Part shown: one piece after another, positions 33,905-44,940 of the stretch
Layout: the number at the start of each line of letters is the position of its first letter
Numbering within the stretch: the stretch's first letter is position 1
Origin: Rostrohypoxylon terebratum
Taxonomy: Eukaryota > Ascomycota > Sordariomycetes > Xylariales > Hypoxylaceae
NCBI GenBank assembly: GCA_022497145.1
Contig: MU385862.1
Span: 310,001 to 374,000, forward strand
Direction: 5' to 3'
Length of the DNA stretch: 64,000 bases
Notes under the pieces: model-generated
What the model was told of the DNA's origin: nothing
What the model saw: the letters and a program-made list of their open reading frames with translations, nothing else
Databases searched by the model: none
Position numbers and translations under genes: made by a program

Positions 33905-36900
33905 GGTGTGGTTATCTTTATTGACGGATCTCTCAGTGAGCCGCCAGTAAATAATGTTGTTGTTGGGAGAAGTAACGATTTGGCGTTTTAAGAATTAGAA
34001 GGTTTTACCAGCCGTTATAGTGGCTATAGTGGCGGGGACCTCCAAGGGGGAAAAGCTTCCAAGGTTCTTTCTTTGGCTAGTATTTTTGTAAGACACAAAG
34101 GAGTTCATTAGGTCATCACCGGGAAGTTACAAATTCAATGTTGTGGACTGACTCGCCGTCGCATACGAGCCAAGTTTTCGACGTGAATTGCCAAAATGAG
34201 CGCAAGAATAGAAATGGGGAATGAGAGAAAAATGGTATAAAAAAAGAACAACAAGATAATAGAACGGATTAGCGGATTGGACCCTAGGTAGGCTAGCACT
34301 AGGTAAATGTAGGATGGTCAGTGGTTCAGACTCCAGAGGTGTTCAAATGTTGTGAACACGAAGTACTGCGTAGAAAATAGTATGAAAGTAAACCAGGTTC
34401 GATGCAGCACAGATTAGGGGTAATGTATCTGATGTACAGGTAGGATGTACAGATAGTACCTACCTAGTAGAGAGAGGTGTACAAGACTACAAGTTCCAAG
34501 TTGCAGGGCTATTAAAAAGGTTGCCCCAGAGTCCAGGACCTATTACTACCTAATAGCTGCACGCAGTGTGTAGTGTCGGGTGTACACGCTACTATCCATT
34601 GGATGCATTGTAGGTAGGTACGCTAAAAAAAACACTACTAAGCACGGTGGCTTCAGGGTTGCGAGCTTATTACAGGGCAGGTGCAATTGCACGTAATTGG
34701 TTTTGAGATCGAAATGGGACAAGATGGGAAAAACGGAAACGATGGATTTAAAATTTCGACTTGAACGGATCGACGCGTCAGTGTCAAAGTGTGGGCAACC
34801 CAACTTCCAAGTTCCCTCCCAGGTCCCTTCCTCAACTGAGGTCCTCAACCCCTGGACTTGTACAAATTGGTACATATGTAAGTATTAAGTACAACCTGGT
34901 GCAACCTATGCTTCCCCACTCTTTACGATATTAGGTGCATCTAGGCCTGTGAGCATCTGTGGGCATCTGTGGATCAGCTTGTTCGTAGGTCTTGGCAATG
35001 CCGTACCTGTCCGCCCCGAGCCCGTATCCAGAGTACATATATCCAGATGACCGGGGATATTTCAGCTTTTTTTACAATTTCCTTATCGATTCGAATTTAA
35101 TGCTTCAATGCTTTATCACACGATCCGGCATATTACAAAAGGCTACATTAGTTGCTTAGCTGCGTTGCACTTGTAGTATGCCAATACTGAGAGACGCACG
35201 ATAATTCGTCTAACTATTCAACAAATGGCAGTGATCTGTAGAGGTAGAAGGCTATAGGTATATTATTACGTAGTACGTTTGCGGTGACATGCATAGTAGT
35301 ACTTCAAGATCATGTCTTAACAGTCTGAGCAACATTGAACGTTCGAATGGTTGAACGTATTATTACATAGTAGTTCACTCGAAACGCTGGTCTCGATGCA
35401 GTTTGCCGTGGTCATCCCTAGGGGCGTAGAGAAGCCTACTTCAAAAGTACATGGGGTTATATACATGATATTTATTTCCATACCGTTTATTACTTTGCAT
35501 TTCCATAAGGACTTGGGGGCCATGGGATTTGGGCATCAAATCTGCTCGAATAGATTGTAGGGATTGTTTTTAATAGTGTTGGTTCTACTACTTAAATGTA
35601 TATAATGAAGATGTATTTCTATATGTTTGGCTATCTGTAACCTATCGTTGGTCCGATGGAGCCGCCTAAAGACGAACGCTGACGTATTTGGCTACGTAGT
35701 AAGTACGTACGCTTTGAAAAAAATGAAGCAATGCCTATGTTCTAAATATGCCTATCGCGGGTAGCTTCCAGTTTCTTTATAGATATTTCAGGTATTAATT
35801 ATTTAAATTGTTTCAGTTCTGAATCCGTCGTGTAAATTTGACCAAAGTCAGAGGCGAAGCACTTGCTTCTTCAGATCGTATCTTCTATTTCAAGCGAACA
35901 CGTGACTCAGTTACACACGCAGTTGAAACTCAGATGAATGAACATCATGATAAAGGGAAGTTACGGGACGTCGTTAAAATGCTGTGTCTTTAAAAAATAT
36001 CATGAATGTTGATGTTCCTGGAGGAAGCAGCATTCTGTTCATGTACTTAAAGTTTATGTAATTAGGTAGGTACATAATTTGCACTATTAATACTTCTTTC
36101 CCGTGTTGAGTATCACGTGATCTCGGACCGCATCAAAGTCCAACCGTTAATCGTAACCCCTGTCGTTCCGATGATTGGTCCAATCGATCTTCAGGTCGAT
36201 ATCTCGATATCCATTCTTCAATTCCACCAACTTGCTTGGTGAACAACTTCGTCGTCCGTTGTGTCAAATATCATCCCGACAAGGTTGATGACGCTCTCTT
36301 TACCCAAATTTCTATCTAGGTATTTTCTTCGCCTTCATTAGTCTACTATATTCTTCTTTCGACATTCGGTACCGGGTGGGTCGCAGTCCGTTACTCGCTT
36401 CACCCGACGAAGCTGTCAGTGGTATTTGTCCAAATATTTCTATCGCATTCCCAATTTCGCCATTTCGCCCCTCCATCCCGGTTATTTTCACTCTCGCACC
36501 ATGACCAAGCAAGCCTACTCGCATATGATCTACCAAGTGTTCCAGTTCTCTTAGCTGTAAGTAGCTTTTGACCTTCTCCGCTATATTCACGGTACCTTTT
36601 TTTCCCCTCCCAATCCTCCCAACCCTCCCAACATACCCAGCACAACCCACGTACCCCTTCAGTTATCGTCTCATCCCGCGCCCGCACCCGCACTTTGATA
36701 CACTTTTCTGCACGTTCAGCCCTACCCGAAAGCTCCACCAACCTGGATGCTGCCCATGGAAGACCCTTTCCATTTTACCCATACTCCCTCCATCTCGTCG
36801 CCCTTTTAGCATTTGTTGTTATACTACGGGTACTTCTACTATTGCTTCACTCTATTTTCTTTCCTTATTGTTCAGGTATAATTCTAAACATCGATGATAT

Positions 36901-37044
36901 CAATTACCTACTACTATCATACCAATACTTCGTATTAACAAGTCTTTTTTAGTTCCTTTTATCGTAATCGAAGATCTAGAGAATTCACCCTCCTTTCGTC
37001 GTAGGGGCAGATTCAAGTCTACAACAAGGCTTACGAAGTTTGCC
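33905..37044. other. Long divergent intergenic region (3.1 kb)
   Basis: No gene is supported between the mannosyltransferase (-) and PAT1 (+). Two CACGTGA elements occur, at 35899-35905 and 36114-36120 (the latter within the palindrome TCACGTGA), of the type bound by Cbf1/USF-like bHLH factors. TAGGTAGGTAC-type motifs occur near 34285, 34450, 34611 and 36064. A GTAAGT at 36557 and a T-rich TAG near 36952 could bound an intron in the PAT1 5' leader. The minus-strand frames at 36312-36741 are low-complexity shadows of the pyrimidine-rich leader. Confidence 0.45.
36113..36120. promoter_or_regulatory. CACGTG palindrome (bHLH-type site)
   Basis: TCACGTGA lies about 925 bases upstream of the PAT1 start and is preceded by a second CACGTGA at 35899-35905. 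Such paired sites are known targets of Cbf1/USF-like factors in fungi. Which flanking gene they serve, if any, cannot be told from the sequence. Confidence 0.3.
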
Positions 37045-39666
37045 ATGTCTTACAACGCAAATTCTTCGCGCCACGATCCGGCGGCTCCTGGCTTCGGCCA
37101 GTCCCACGACCCTTTTGCCGATCTTTCACGAAACGCCGATGACATCGACGAGGCGTTGGACTTTGAGGATACCTATGATGGATTGGGTGATCAGTTGGAT
37201 GAAACAGATGACGCTTTTAATGACGATACTTTTGGTGGCGGCTCTGGTGAAGCGTCACATGCGCCAGTGGGCAAAGATTTTGACTTCTTCGGTCAAACTG
37301 CTAAGGTTGCGAATGCCATCGAAGAAGAGCACGTACGCTTCAACCGTCAGCAGCCTGTCCCGAAGTCAGTACAAGCTCCCTCGACGCAATACTATGGCTC
37401 GGGATACTCGTATCAGCCCGCGCCTGCTCCTAAACCGGCCAGAAGCGGCTACGAGAAGTACAAGGAACCTACGCCAGTCACGGATCTTCAAGTTGATGCT
37501 TCGATATGGGGAGTTCAGCCGAAGCGATCTACTAACTCGGCAGTTTCCCAAGTTCAGCATCAACCTCAGGTTCCGTCCCAGTCTCAACCCCAAGCGGTGC
37601 CGGCGGCCACAGGCAGGAAGATGATGAGCCTGGAAGAGGTCGAGGCTGCAATACGAGCTCAGGCGAAAGTACCGGCTCAACCTCAACAGCCACCCCCGCA
37701 ACCGCAGCCAACACATATGGCTGTCCCTGAACCCCAGCTACAGTTCCAGCACGCCCACTATTCCCGTCAGGAATCAAGTGATTATCGTCAACAACAGTCG
37801 GACAGCCGCCAGCCTCAAGGCTTTTATCCCACCGATAATCACCAAGGAGTTCAGGGTGTAACTCAGGGTGTAACCCATGGCCATCCTATCTCTATTTTGC
37901 AGCGCCCTTCCTCAAAAAATGCCCCTTCCGGAGGACCAGGTATACCCAGTCCTTTACCCCAGCAATCCCAACCGTCTCCCATGGGATTTCCAACTCAGAT
38001 TCTCCAGAATCCCAACCGTTTACCCGGCGATGCTAGTAGAATGAATGTACCAACGCACCCGACGCATAGGTCTCAACACTCCTTCGGCCGCCAACCCCAG
38101 GCCAGTGCTAATCAGCCTCATCCCCCGCATTTGTCCGACCAAGATAAAGCTACCTTCCTCGAAGCTGAAGCGAGACGAGCAAAGCGGAACCACAAGATCC
38201 ATGTTCTGTCGAAGGATAACGGCCTAATGACACCTCAGGACAAGAGTTTCATTACTAGGATTCAACTTCAGCAGCTTGTCTCAGCTACTGGCGATCCCAG
38301 CGAACACGGAACAGATGCTGCTCTCGCAGAGGATTTCTACTACCAAGTCCTCAGCTCCCTACGAGCAGGTCAACGACCGAACCCAAACCAGCCACTGAAC
38401 AACTTTGCACAAACTTACCTCGTCCAAACCGGAAACCGCCATGGAGGCATGAGACGTCAGGGACGCGGCCCCGAGAATCACATGCAACGCATGGAACAAC
38501 AAGTTCAACGTGCTGTTGAAGCTGCCAAGAATAAGCCCAAGAATAAGCAGCTAGTCATCGAAGGCAGTCTAGGGAAGATCTCGTTCAGCAACGCTAAAAC
38601 CCCGAAGCCTCTACTAAACATCAAGCGTGCTGATGGCGGCGCTGATGCCAACAGACCTACCAGTAGCCACCGCCAGCACCTAACAGCGAATGGTACCGAC
38701 AAGAAGGAGACATTGAAGAACGTTGAACAGGTCTATCTAACTGTCATGAAGATGGAGGATGTTAACCGAAACATGCCTTCGCCTCCTACTAACGGCAATC
38801 CGGATGCGGAATTCGAGCGACGTGCCGAGTTACAACAACAGTTGCAGCAACTGAATGAGCAGCTCTGGAACGAGCTTAAGGTGCACGAGCCTATCGGTGC
38901 AACATCAATTCACCCATTCATCGCTTTCTTGTCGTATCCCAAGGGCAAGAAGGTTATCAGCCGCGTGTTTACATTCCTCACTCTCGAACAGCAGACCACC
39001 ATTTTGACTCTTATTGTCCTTCACCTTGACCAACTTGATGTAGTCCGCGGAGCAGTAATGCAGACCGGAGAACCTATCAATATCAACGCCGCCACTCGCG
39101 AAAATATCGAACTGTTCAGTTCGTATGTCATGCCAAGCCTTCTTCATCTGCTGGGCAATTCGGAACTTCACATTGTTACCGGCGTGCTTGGACTGATGAC
39201 GCAGAATTTGAACCTGGACATTGTATGCCGGACGCGGATTGGTTGCTCGATGTTGACCATGATCCTTAGCCGTGCTGAGCTAGCTAAGCAAGCTGGGCAA
39301 GCAACGGAGCAGACATGGCAACAATGGTAAGCTTATTCATGATTATTACACGTTTATTAGTAACTAACAACGTTTAGGGTCGGCACTTTCAACCAGTTCT
39401 TCAACGCGCTAGAACCCACGCTCCCCCACATCTTCCCTGGAACCGTAGCATCTGGAGAGGACATTTACGTATGGCAGTTCCTCGCAGCGATTGGCATAGG
39501 TGCTAGTCTTGAAGAACAGCAACGCCTTGTCCTTGCTGTCAAGGATCGTGTCATGGATACTTACAGTCTCTCGAAGACACTCCCTCCTGATATGGCGAAG
39601 ACACGCCTGGACAATGTCAACTTGTTCATGCGATCTATCGGTCTTGACGTCGAATTATTGGAGTAG
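37045..39666 (+). CDS. PAT1: Pat1, mRNA decapping and decay factor
   Basis: Exons 37045-39326 and 39378-39666, with a 51-nt intron, give 856 residues. Pat1 links deadenylated mRNA to the Lsm1-7 ring and Dcp2, promoting decapping and translational repression in P-bodies. The N-terminus carries APGFGQSHDPFADLSR and ALDFEDTYDGLGDQLDET, typical of filamentous-fungal Pat1. Residues ~150-370 are Gln/Pro-rich and disordered. The middle block (MTPQDKSFITRIQLQQL, DAALAEDFYYQVLSSLRAG) and the alpha-helical C-terminal domain from about residue 540 (YLTVMKMEDVNRN, HPFIAFLSYPKGKKVISRVF) follow the family order. The splice gives WVGTFNQFFNALEPTLPHIFPG, and the protein ends SIGLDVELLE. Many relatives begin with an extra MSFFGF-like N-terminus on a separate exon. 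I could not find one, so the true start may lie upstream. Confidence 0.9.
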
Positions 39667-40385
39667 ATCTTGAACAATAGGAACCCTTGAACACAACCAC
39701 CTCGCACGACAAACGGTTCAGGACACCGTCATACTGTGCAATTTACCGTTAGCCCGTTGGCCCAGAGGACTAGAAGCAAAGGTTTGGATGTCGTGTCTTA
39801 AACCCGCTTCTACACGCGCACTCGAAGTCGCAAAAAGACGAAATTTTATGGGGAAGAAGGGTAAGGAAATTCTGGAGTTCTCAGACCATGCGTGGAAACT
39901 AGGAGACGGATACGGGCGGAAGTTACGGGGCCTGTATGAATTCTCGCGAGTTCGCATGATACCTGTATCTGATTGCTGGGATGAAACCTATGAGGGAGCT
40001 GGCTTGGATCCGTGGTGGGTGGATGGCAGTGTACTATGGCAAGTATGTAGCACATAGCACGTCTACTACTTTTGCTTAGCTGATTAACATGAGATGGGGC
40101 ACATGTTGCCCATGAATGACCCGATTATGAGAATTAGCTCCATTCGCGGCCGTGATATTCGTGATCGCAAACTCGGAAGTAACTTCTAGAATGTAGATCA
40201 TGTCATGTAGTTGTATTATAGCCAATGCATCAGCTACTACTCATCAGGTAGGCAAATTGATGGATCTGAAGTACAATAGACATGCCGTAAAAGCACCTAA
40301 AAACGCCGAGCCATGCAATGATTTTTTCATCCCTTAGATACGAATCCCAACCAACCTCTATTCATACCTAGGACCTAGGTCCTAT
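39667..40385. other. Convergent intergenic region
   Basis: This is 3' flank of PAT1 and of RPC37. An open frame at 39788-40057 has no recognisable content. CCTAGGACCTAGGTCCTA near 40368-40385 is another palindromic CCTAGG cluster, next to the RPC37 stop codon. Confidence 0.4.
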
Positions 40386-41843
40386 TTAATCCTTAAAAGC
40401 GACGGACTTAACCCTCGCGCCCGTCGCAGCAACGGCTTTGCCCTTCCCTTTAGCAGCGCTAGCCTGTGCTTTTTTCGCGGTGGGTACGCCGCCCTGGTTA
40501 AACACCTCGGCCTTGATCACGACATCGTCGTCGTCGAGCGGCTTCGCGTCGGGTTGCTGGGTGCCGTCCATGCCGCTCACGGCTTTCAGGAAGTCGGCTT
40601 CGGCCCACTGGGTCCTATACACACTCTTCTTCCTCTCTTCCTCTTCCTCTTCTTCTTCGTGGTCTTTGTCTATCATAATCGCGTTCTCCTTACCCTTCCC
40701 CGCGCGCTCGGTTTCGGAGCGGGGTCTGGGGACTTGCGGGTCGGGGTTCGGCTTCGGGGCGGAGGCGTACACGAGGCTGCTGGCGAAGGTGTTCCAGGCC
40801 TTGTCGCTCTCCTCGTGCTCGTACTTGAGCTTTGTCCACGGCTCGATCTGCACCTTGCGCAGGCGCTCGACCATGGTGTCGATGGGACTGCCGCCGTCAC
40901 CTTGGCCGGCGCTCTTGATCGTCATGTGGATCGCTTTCGCGGCGCCGGCTTGCGGCGGCTGGCCCTCTTTGCCCGCTGCGCCTGGGCCGCCTGGTGGGGG
41001 GGCGCCGGGAACGCCTTCGCGGGGGCGGGAGAGCCGCTCTTGCTCGGCGTAGGCGTCGAGGTGGTGGAATTGGGGACGTAGGTGGATGAGGGTTGTTGCC
41101 GGGGTTAGGTGGAGTTGGTCTGAGGGTTTGTTAGACATGTCGCATTACAAGATACTTTACACCACCATAGTGTGTTAGATAGATAACTCACCTCCCTTGA
41201 ATACACCCACCATCCACCGACAGTTCGTCTCCTTCTCAATCGCAAACTGGCCGCCCAAAGTCTGCGTCCGGATAACCTTGTCCTGGCGCACGGCCTCGCT
41301 CCAATCCATCATGCTGATCTCGTGCTGCCAATCGTTCTGCCGCCCGCCTCCCGCTCCTCCCGCTCCCCGACCTGCTCCGCCGGCTGCGCTTCTCGTGGGC
41401 ACGCCGACGCCGAAGCCGCCTGCGAGCCCGTGGGTTCCCCCGTTCTTGGCCGCGGTGCTGCGCGCGAGCGCGCTGCCCCATTTCATCCCCTTGTCTCGGT
41501 CGTAGTCTATGTGGCCGTGGGCTAAGGGCACGTCGACCTCGACGAAGCCGGATTTGGTCTTCAGCCGCACTTCGCTGAATTGGGGGTACGTGCCCCGTAC
41601 GGGACCTTGCTTGTTCGGGTACTGGAGGATGAGGAGCTTGCGGTTGTCGGCGAGGGGGGCGTTGGTGTAGACATCGTAGGAAGCGATGATGGGGTCTGGG
41701 TCGTCGTTGTTGGCGGTGGTTGTAGAGGCGGTTTTGGTGGCGGAGGAGGGCGTGGAGGAGGATGTGGGAGTGCTGCCTTCGCTGATTTCGGTGGCGTTTG
41801 GTTGGGGCTTTGGGGAGTCGGAGTCGATGTCCATCTCCGACAT
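40386..41843 (-). CDS. RPC37: RNA polymerase III subunit Rpc37 (RPC5/Sin-like)
   Basis: Exons 41843-41192 and 41119-40386 on the minus strand, with a 72-nt intron, give 461 residues. Rpc37 pairs with Rpc53 in a TFIIF-like module of RNA polymerase III that acts in initiation, termination and reinitiation. The Sin-like core starts near residue 48 with DPIIASYDVYTNAP, then LLILQYPNKQGPVRG, VRLKTKSGFVEVDVPL and HGHIDYDRDKGMKWGSAL. It continues with TQTLGGQFAIEKETNCRWMV, and the splice joins GVFKG to DQLHLTPATTLIHLRPQF, the expected motif order. A Gly/Ala/Arg-rich insert near residues 150-175 and a poly-Glu run near 375-385 are low-complexity additions. Without the splice the frame stops 6 codons into the intron. 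Convergent with PAT1; its 5' end faces the HET gene. Confidence 0.9.
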
Positions 41844-42712
41844 GATGGCCTGCTTTGCCCGGTTTGGGACCGAGGTTTGACGTTGGAGATCTGGTATCTA
41901 ATATATGGTTGACTGAGGTAGACTTAATTAAGCCTTAAGTATTAAGGACAAAGTTGAAAGTTAAACTCAGCTCATCTTTGTAACCAATGAACTTAAAAAA
42001 TCAACCAAGATGAATGCGCTGGTGGTACGAAATCGTACGGAAAGCTCGACGTGAGAATGACTTTTTTGGCGGGGCACTTTCTTATCGGATATTTCATCTT
42101 ATCCACTAGTCTTGAGGTACCTAGGTACATAAGATTACGGTTCGCCAATTAATAAAGCAATGACCACCAGTGCTGTTGCTTCCCTGCTAAAGTTTTGCCG
42201 CTGTTTACCCTTACCGCCCTAGCGCGTTTCTCGAGAGGCATAAATACCCGTCTCTCTCTCGTCTTCTCTCGATTCCTCTTCTTCCTTTCTTCTTCATACT
42301 TACCTTGTTCCGCGAGCCCCAGCTCAAGCATTGGGGCTCGCAAGGGGAAAGACCTGCATTGCACATCGCGGAGTCAATCCTCTTCTATTATCCCTCGTGG
42401 ATCGTAGGGGGCGCAATTTTTGTTGTCACAATTCGTTTTCGTTATGCGCGATGCCTTGCTTGCATCGCCATGAGGAAGATTGATGCACGTCGACAAATGA
42501 AGCAACCAGGCCGCTGTATGCTACGCGTAAGGCACATAAATCGGACATTCTTATTGATCATCCAATACGTCATGCATACCTGCATTGGAGCTAGAGCTAG
42601 ATTGGCAACAAGCTGCATGATCCAACGCAACAGCCCTCTCATTCATGTGAGTAATGATTTCTCGTCTCGACACAAGTTGCTGTCTGACGCGTACAGTAGG
42701 TACCTAGTAGCC
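41844..42712. other. Intergenic region and leader of the HET gene
   Basis: This holds the RPC37 promoter and the HET-gene promoter and leader. The HET reading frame is open back to about 42305, but that part has no HET similarity. A GTGAGT at 42647 and TACAG ending at 42696 could bound a 50-nt leader intron just before the start codon. A GGTACCTAGGTAC palindromic motif lies near 42115-42127. Confidence 0.4.
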
Positions 42713-44419
42713 ATGAACGCCCTCCAACAAGATGAAATTCGCGTTCTACAAATCCTGCCCGGAGAGGTGACTGCACCAATCAAATGCGAGCTTCGCGTGG
42801 CCTCTCTTTCGACGATCCCCGAATATGAGACAGTTTCCTACGTATGGGGAGACTTCACCGATCTCGTCAATATCGAACTTGATGGCCGCAAAGTTGGCGT
42901 CACGAAAAATTTGCACGTTCTGCTACATCGTCTACGACGGGTGTCCAAAATTAGGACGGTATGGATCGATCAGCCCTGCATAAATCAAAAAGATAACGAA
43001 GAAAGGTCGGTACAAGTGCGTTTGATGAGGCAGATTTATTCTAACTGTTCATGTGGCCTCATCTGGTTTGGTGAGCTACATGAGAATGTGACCTTGGAGG
43101 ATGCCGCGATGGTTGTCGATTTCTTCACATACATCGGCGTCTTTTTGAGGACTGGATTGGAAGGCCACCCTAAACCCACATTCGCATCATCTGAACTTTT
43201 ATCCAAGCGTTTCTTGAGATCATTACGATCTATAACTTATTACGAATGTCCTTGGTGGCTTCGAATATGGACGGTCCAAGAAGCGGTTTTACCAAAACAG
43301 TCTACAATTGTCTGGGGTCCTTTTGAGATTCCATGGGAGATACTTATCCTCGGCGCGCGCACCTTCACCTTCACAACTTTTTCAAAGCTCGAGATCGTCT
43401 CAAGTCTAAGCCCCGAAGAACAATGGAGCGTCTTCAACATATTCAGACAAGTAAAGGCACTTGCAAACGCGAATAACTTGAAGCATGATCCCATCAGCGT
43501 CATGACCCGTTGGCGTGGTCGCCAAGCCACCGACCCTCGAGATCAGGTCTACGCCTTAACTGGTCTTAATGACCCCGGCCTGTTGCCGAATAGCGAGAAA
43601 TGCGACTATAGCATCGAGCCTAGCGAGGTCTACGAGATAGTTACGAAGGATTTGATCCGATTCTACGGAAATCTACTGCCAATCTCGATGAACCCACGGC
43701 TGGCAAAAGCGCACGCAACACGCGGAATACCCGGCTGGGCTCTGGACCTAAATGCACCTCGCAATTTCTGGACTCCGTGGACAATCGATCGCAATTTATA
43801 CGCGAGTTCTAATGCTAATCGAGGCATGACACCGAGTCCGGTCAACCTAGACACGAAAAAGGCTCTTGGTCTCACTGGAACGTTTGTTGATGTAGTGAAA
43901 GTAGCGGATTACGAAGAACATTGGATCAAGGATACCCAAGCGATCACGAAGATAATAAGACGGTGGTACTCTCTCGCGGCTCAACATGGGGACGAGGATC
44001 AGCCAAAGCGACGGAAGGACTTCGCTCTGCTTATGCTAAACAACATTGTAAGAGGCAAGGATTGGGATAACACTTCGCCGGTAACCCAAGATGATATCGA
44101 CGCGGTGTTTGAATACTTAGACACTGGGGAGCCGAACCATACGATAGATTCGATTATGGCGTCGACGATGCTGCAAAGTTTCTTCGTGACAGAGACGGGA
44201 TTGATGGGCCTTGGCCATCTCGAAATGCAACCTGGTGATGAGATATGGGTATTTAACATGGGAAAAGTACCTTTCTCTTTGAGAAAACGCGAAGGTAGTC
44301 AAGAGCCCGGTATGAGCTATGAATTTTTCGGGCCATGTTATGTCCAGGGCCTCATGCAAGGAGAGTGCCTCGAAGATGGCGAAGCAAAAATTATGGAACA
44401 ATCAATATGGATATACTAA
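42713..44419 (+). CDS. HET-domain protein (heterokaryon-incompatibility type)
   Basis: A single exon of 568 residues. HET-domain proteins are fungal NLR-like or stand-alone effectors of vegetative incompatibility, a cell-death response after fusion of unlike hyphae. Most have no known individual role. The domain starts soon after the N-terminus: QDEIRVLQILPGE, YETVSYVWGDF, then WIDQPCINQKDNEERSVQV, MRQIYSNCSCGLIWFGEL and YYECPWWLRIWTVQEAVLP. The third block usually reads WIDAICINQ; here the centre is QP. Past the domain come TRWRGRQATDPRDQVYALTG and the C-terminal pair GLMGLGHLEMQPGDEIWVF and FFGPCYVQGLMQGE. I chose the ATG at 42713 because the domain begins about 10 residues later. The open frame extends upstream to 42305, but that sequence looks unlike protein. 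Nearby accessory genes and the relic at 4.7-5.3 kb fit a fast-evolving family. Confidence 0.88.
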   Translation: MNALQQDEIRVLQILPGEVTAPIKCELRVASLSTIPEYETVSYVWGDFTDLVNIELDGRKVGVTKNLHVLLHRLRRVSKIRTVWIDQPCINQKDNEERSVQVRLMRQIYSNCSCGLIWFGELHENVTLEDAAMVVDFFTYIGVFLRTGLEGHPKPTFASSELLSKRFLRSLRSITYYECPWWLRIWTVQEAVLPKQSTIVWGPFEIPWEILILGARTFTFTTFSKLEIVSSLSPEEQWSVFNIFRQVKALANANNLKHDPISVMTRWRGRQATDPRDQVYALTGLNDPGLLPNSEKCDYSIEPSEVYEIVTKDLIRFYGNLLPISMNPRLAKAHATRGIPGWALDLNAPRNFWTPWTIDRNLYASSNANRGMTPSPVNLDTKKALGLTGTFVDVVKVADYEEHWIKDTQAITKIIRRWYSLAAQHGDEDQPKRRKDFALLMLNNIVRGKDWDNTSPVTQDDIDAVFEYLDTGEPNHTIDSIMASTMLQSFFVTETGLMGLGHLEMQPGDEIWVFNMGKVPFSLRKREGSQEPGMSYEFFGPCYVQGLMQGECLEDGEAKIMEQSIWIY

Positions 44420-44940
44420 GAGCGAGACAATATGGTAGGATGGTCGCAATCTTATTTCATAACTACTTACTTATTTTTGAACAGAAGGAATATATCTCGT
44501 TCAGAGCTACAGCATACTCAAAACTCATTGTCAGAATTAGTGGGGTCGTCGAAAAGGGGTTCTCTACAGTGACACCGCGCATCACCAAGCAAGTTCCCTA
44601 AGCTAGTCAGATGAAAGAATGGCTCAATTCCGCTAAGAAAACTAGAAAGCTGATAGAACTGAAAATAGGTATGTAAATGGCAATGAAGCCCGAATATACC
44701 GACCCCGGAGGAGCGGAGTACAAGAGAATGGTAAGAATTAAATATTTTGCCCGAGCCGATCCCAATGCAAATGCAAATGCTGTGTCCGAATCGGCGGACG
44801 TCTAATAATATCCCCAAACTTCTAAAGATAAACCCCCGTATTAATAATGAGCCACACATGTATGTATAAGATAATCCGTCATATTCGTAAATCCTCGCAT
44901 GGAAGGTTGCGAGGTACCCAGAGAGGAAGAGGGAGGTAGC
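44420..44940. other. Convergent intergenic region
   Basis: This is 3' flank of the HET gene and of the hydrophobin gene. A short GCAAATGCAAATGC repeat lies near 44766-44779. The minus-strand frame at 44518-44859 has no family features. Confidence 0.4.

Noticed and set aside
39788..40057. An 89-codon open frame downstream of PAT1
   Set aside because: It probably lies in the PAT1 3' untranslated region; no recognisable features.
40438..41081. Plus-strand frames of ~200 codons over RPC37
   Set aside because: They are shadows of the RPC37 exon; runs of Ser, Leu and Phe are the reverse reading of poly-Glu and basic tracts.
42305..42712. N-terminal extension of the HET reading frame
   Set aside because: The frame is open, but the sequence has no HET similarity, and a likely leader intron lies within it; the HET domain begins right after the ATG at 42713.
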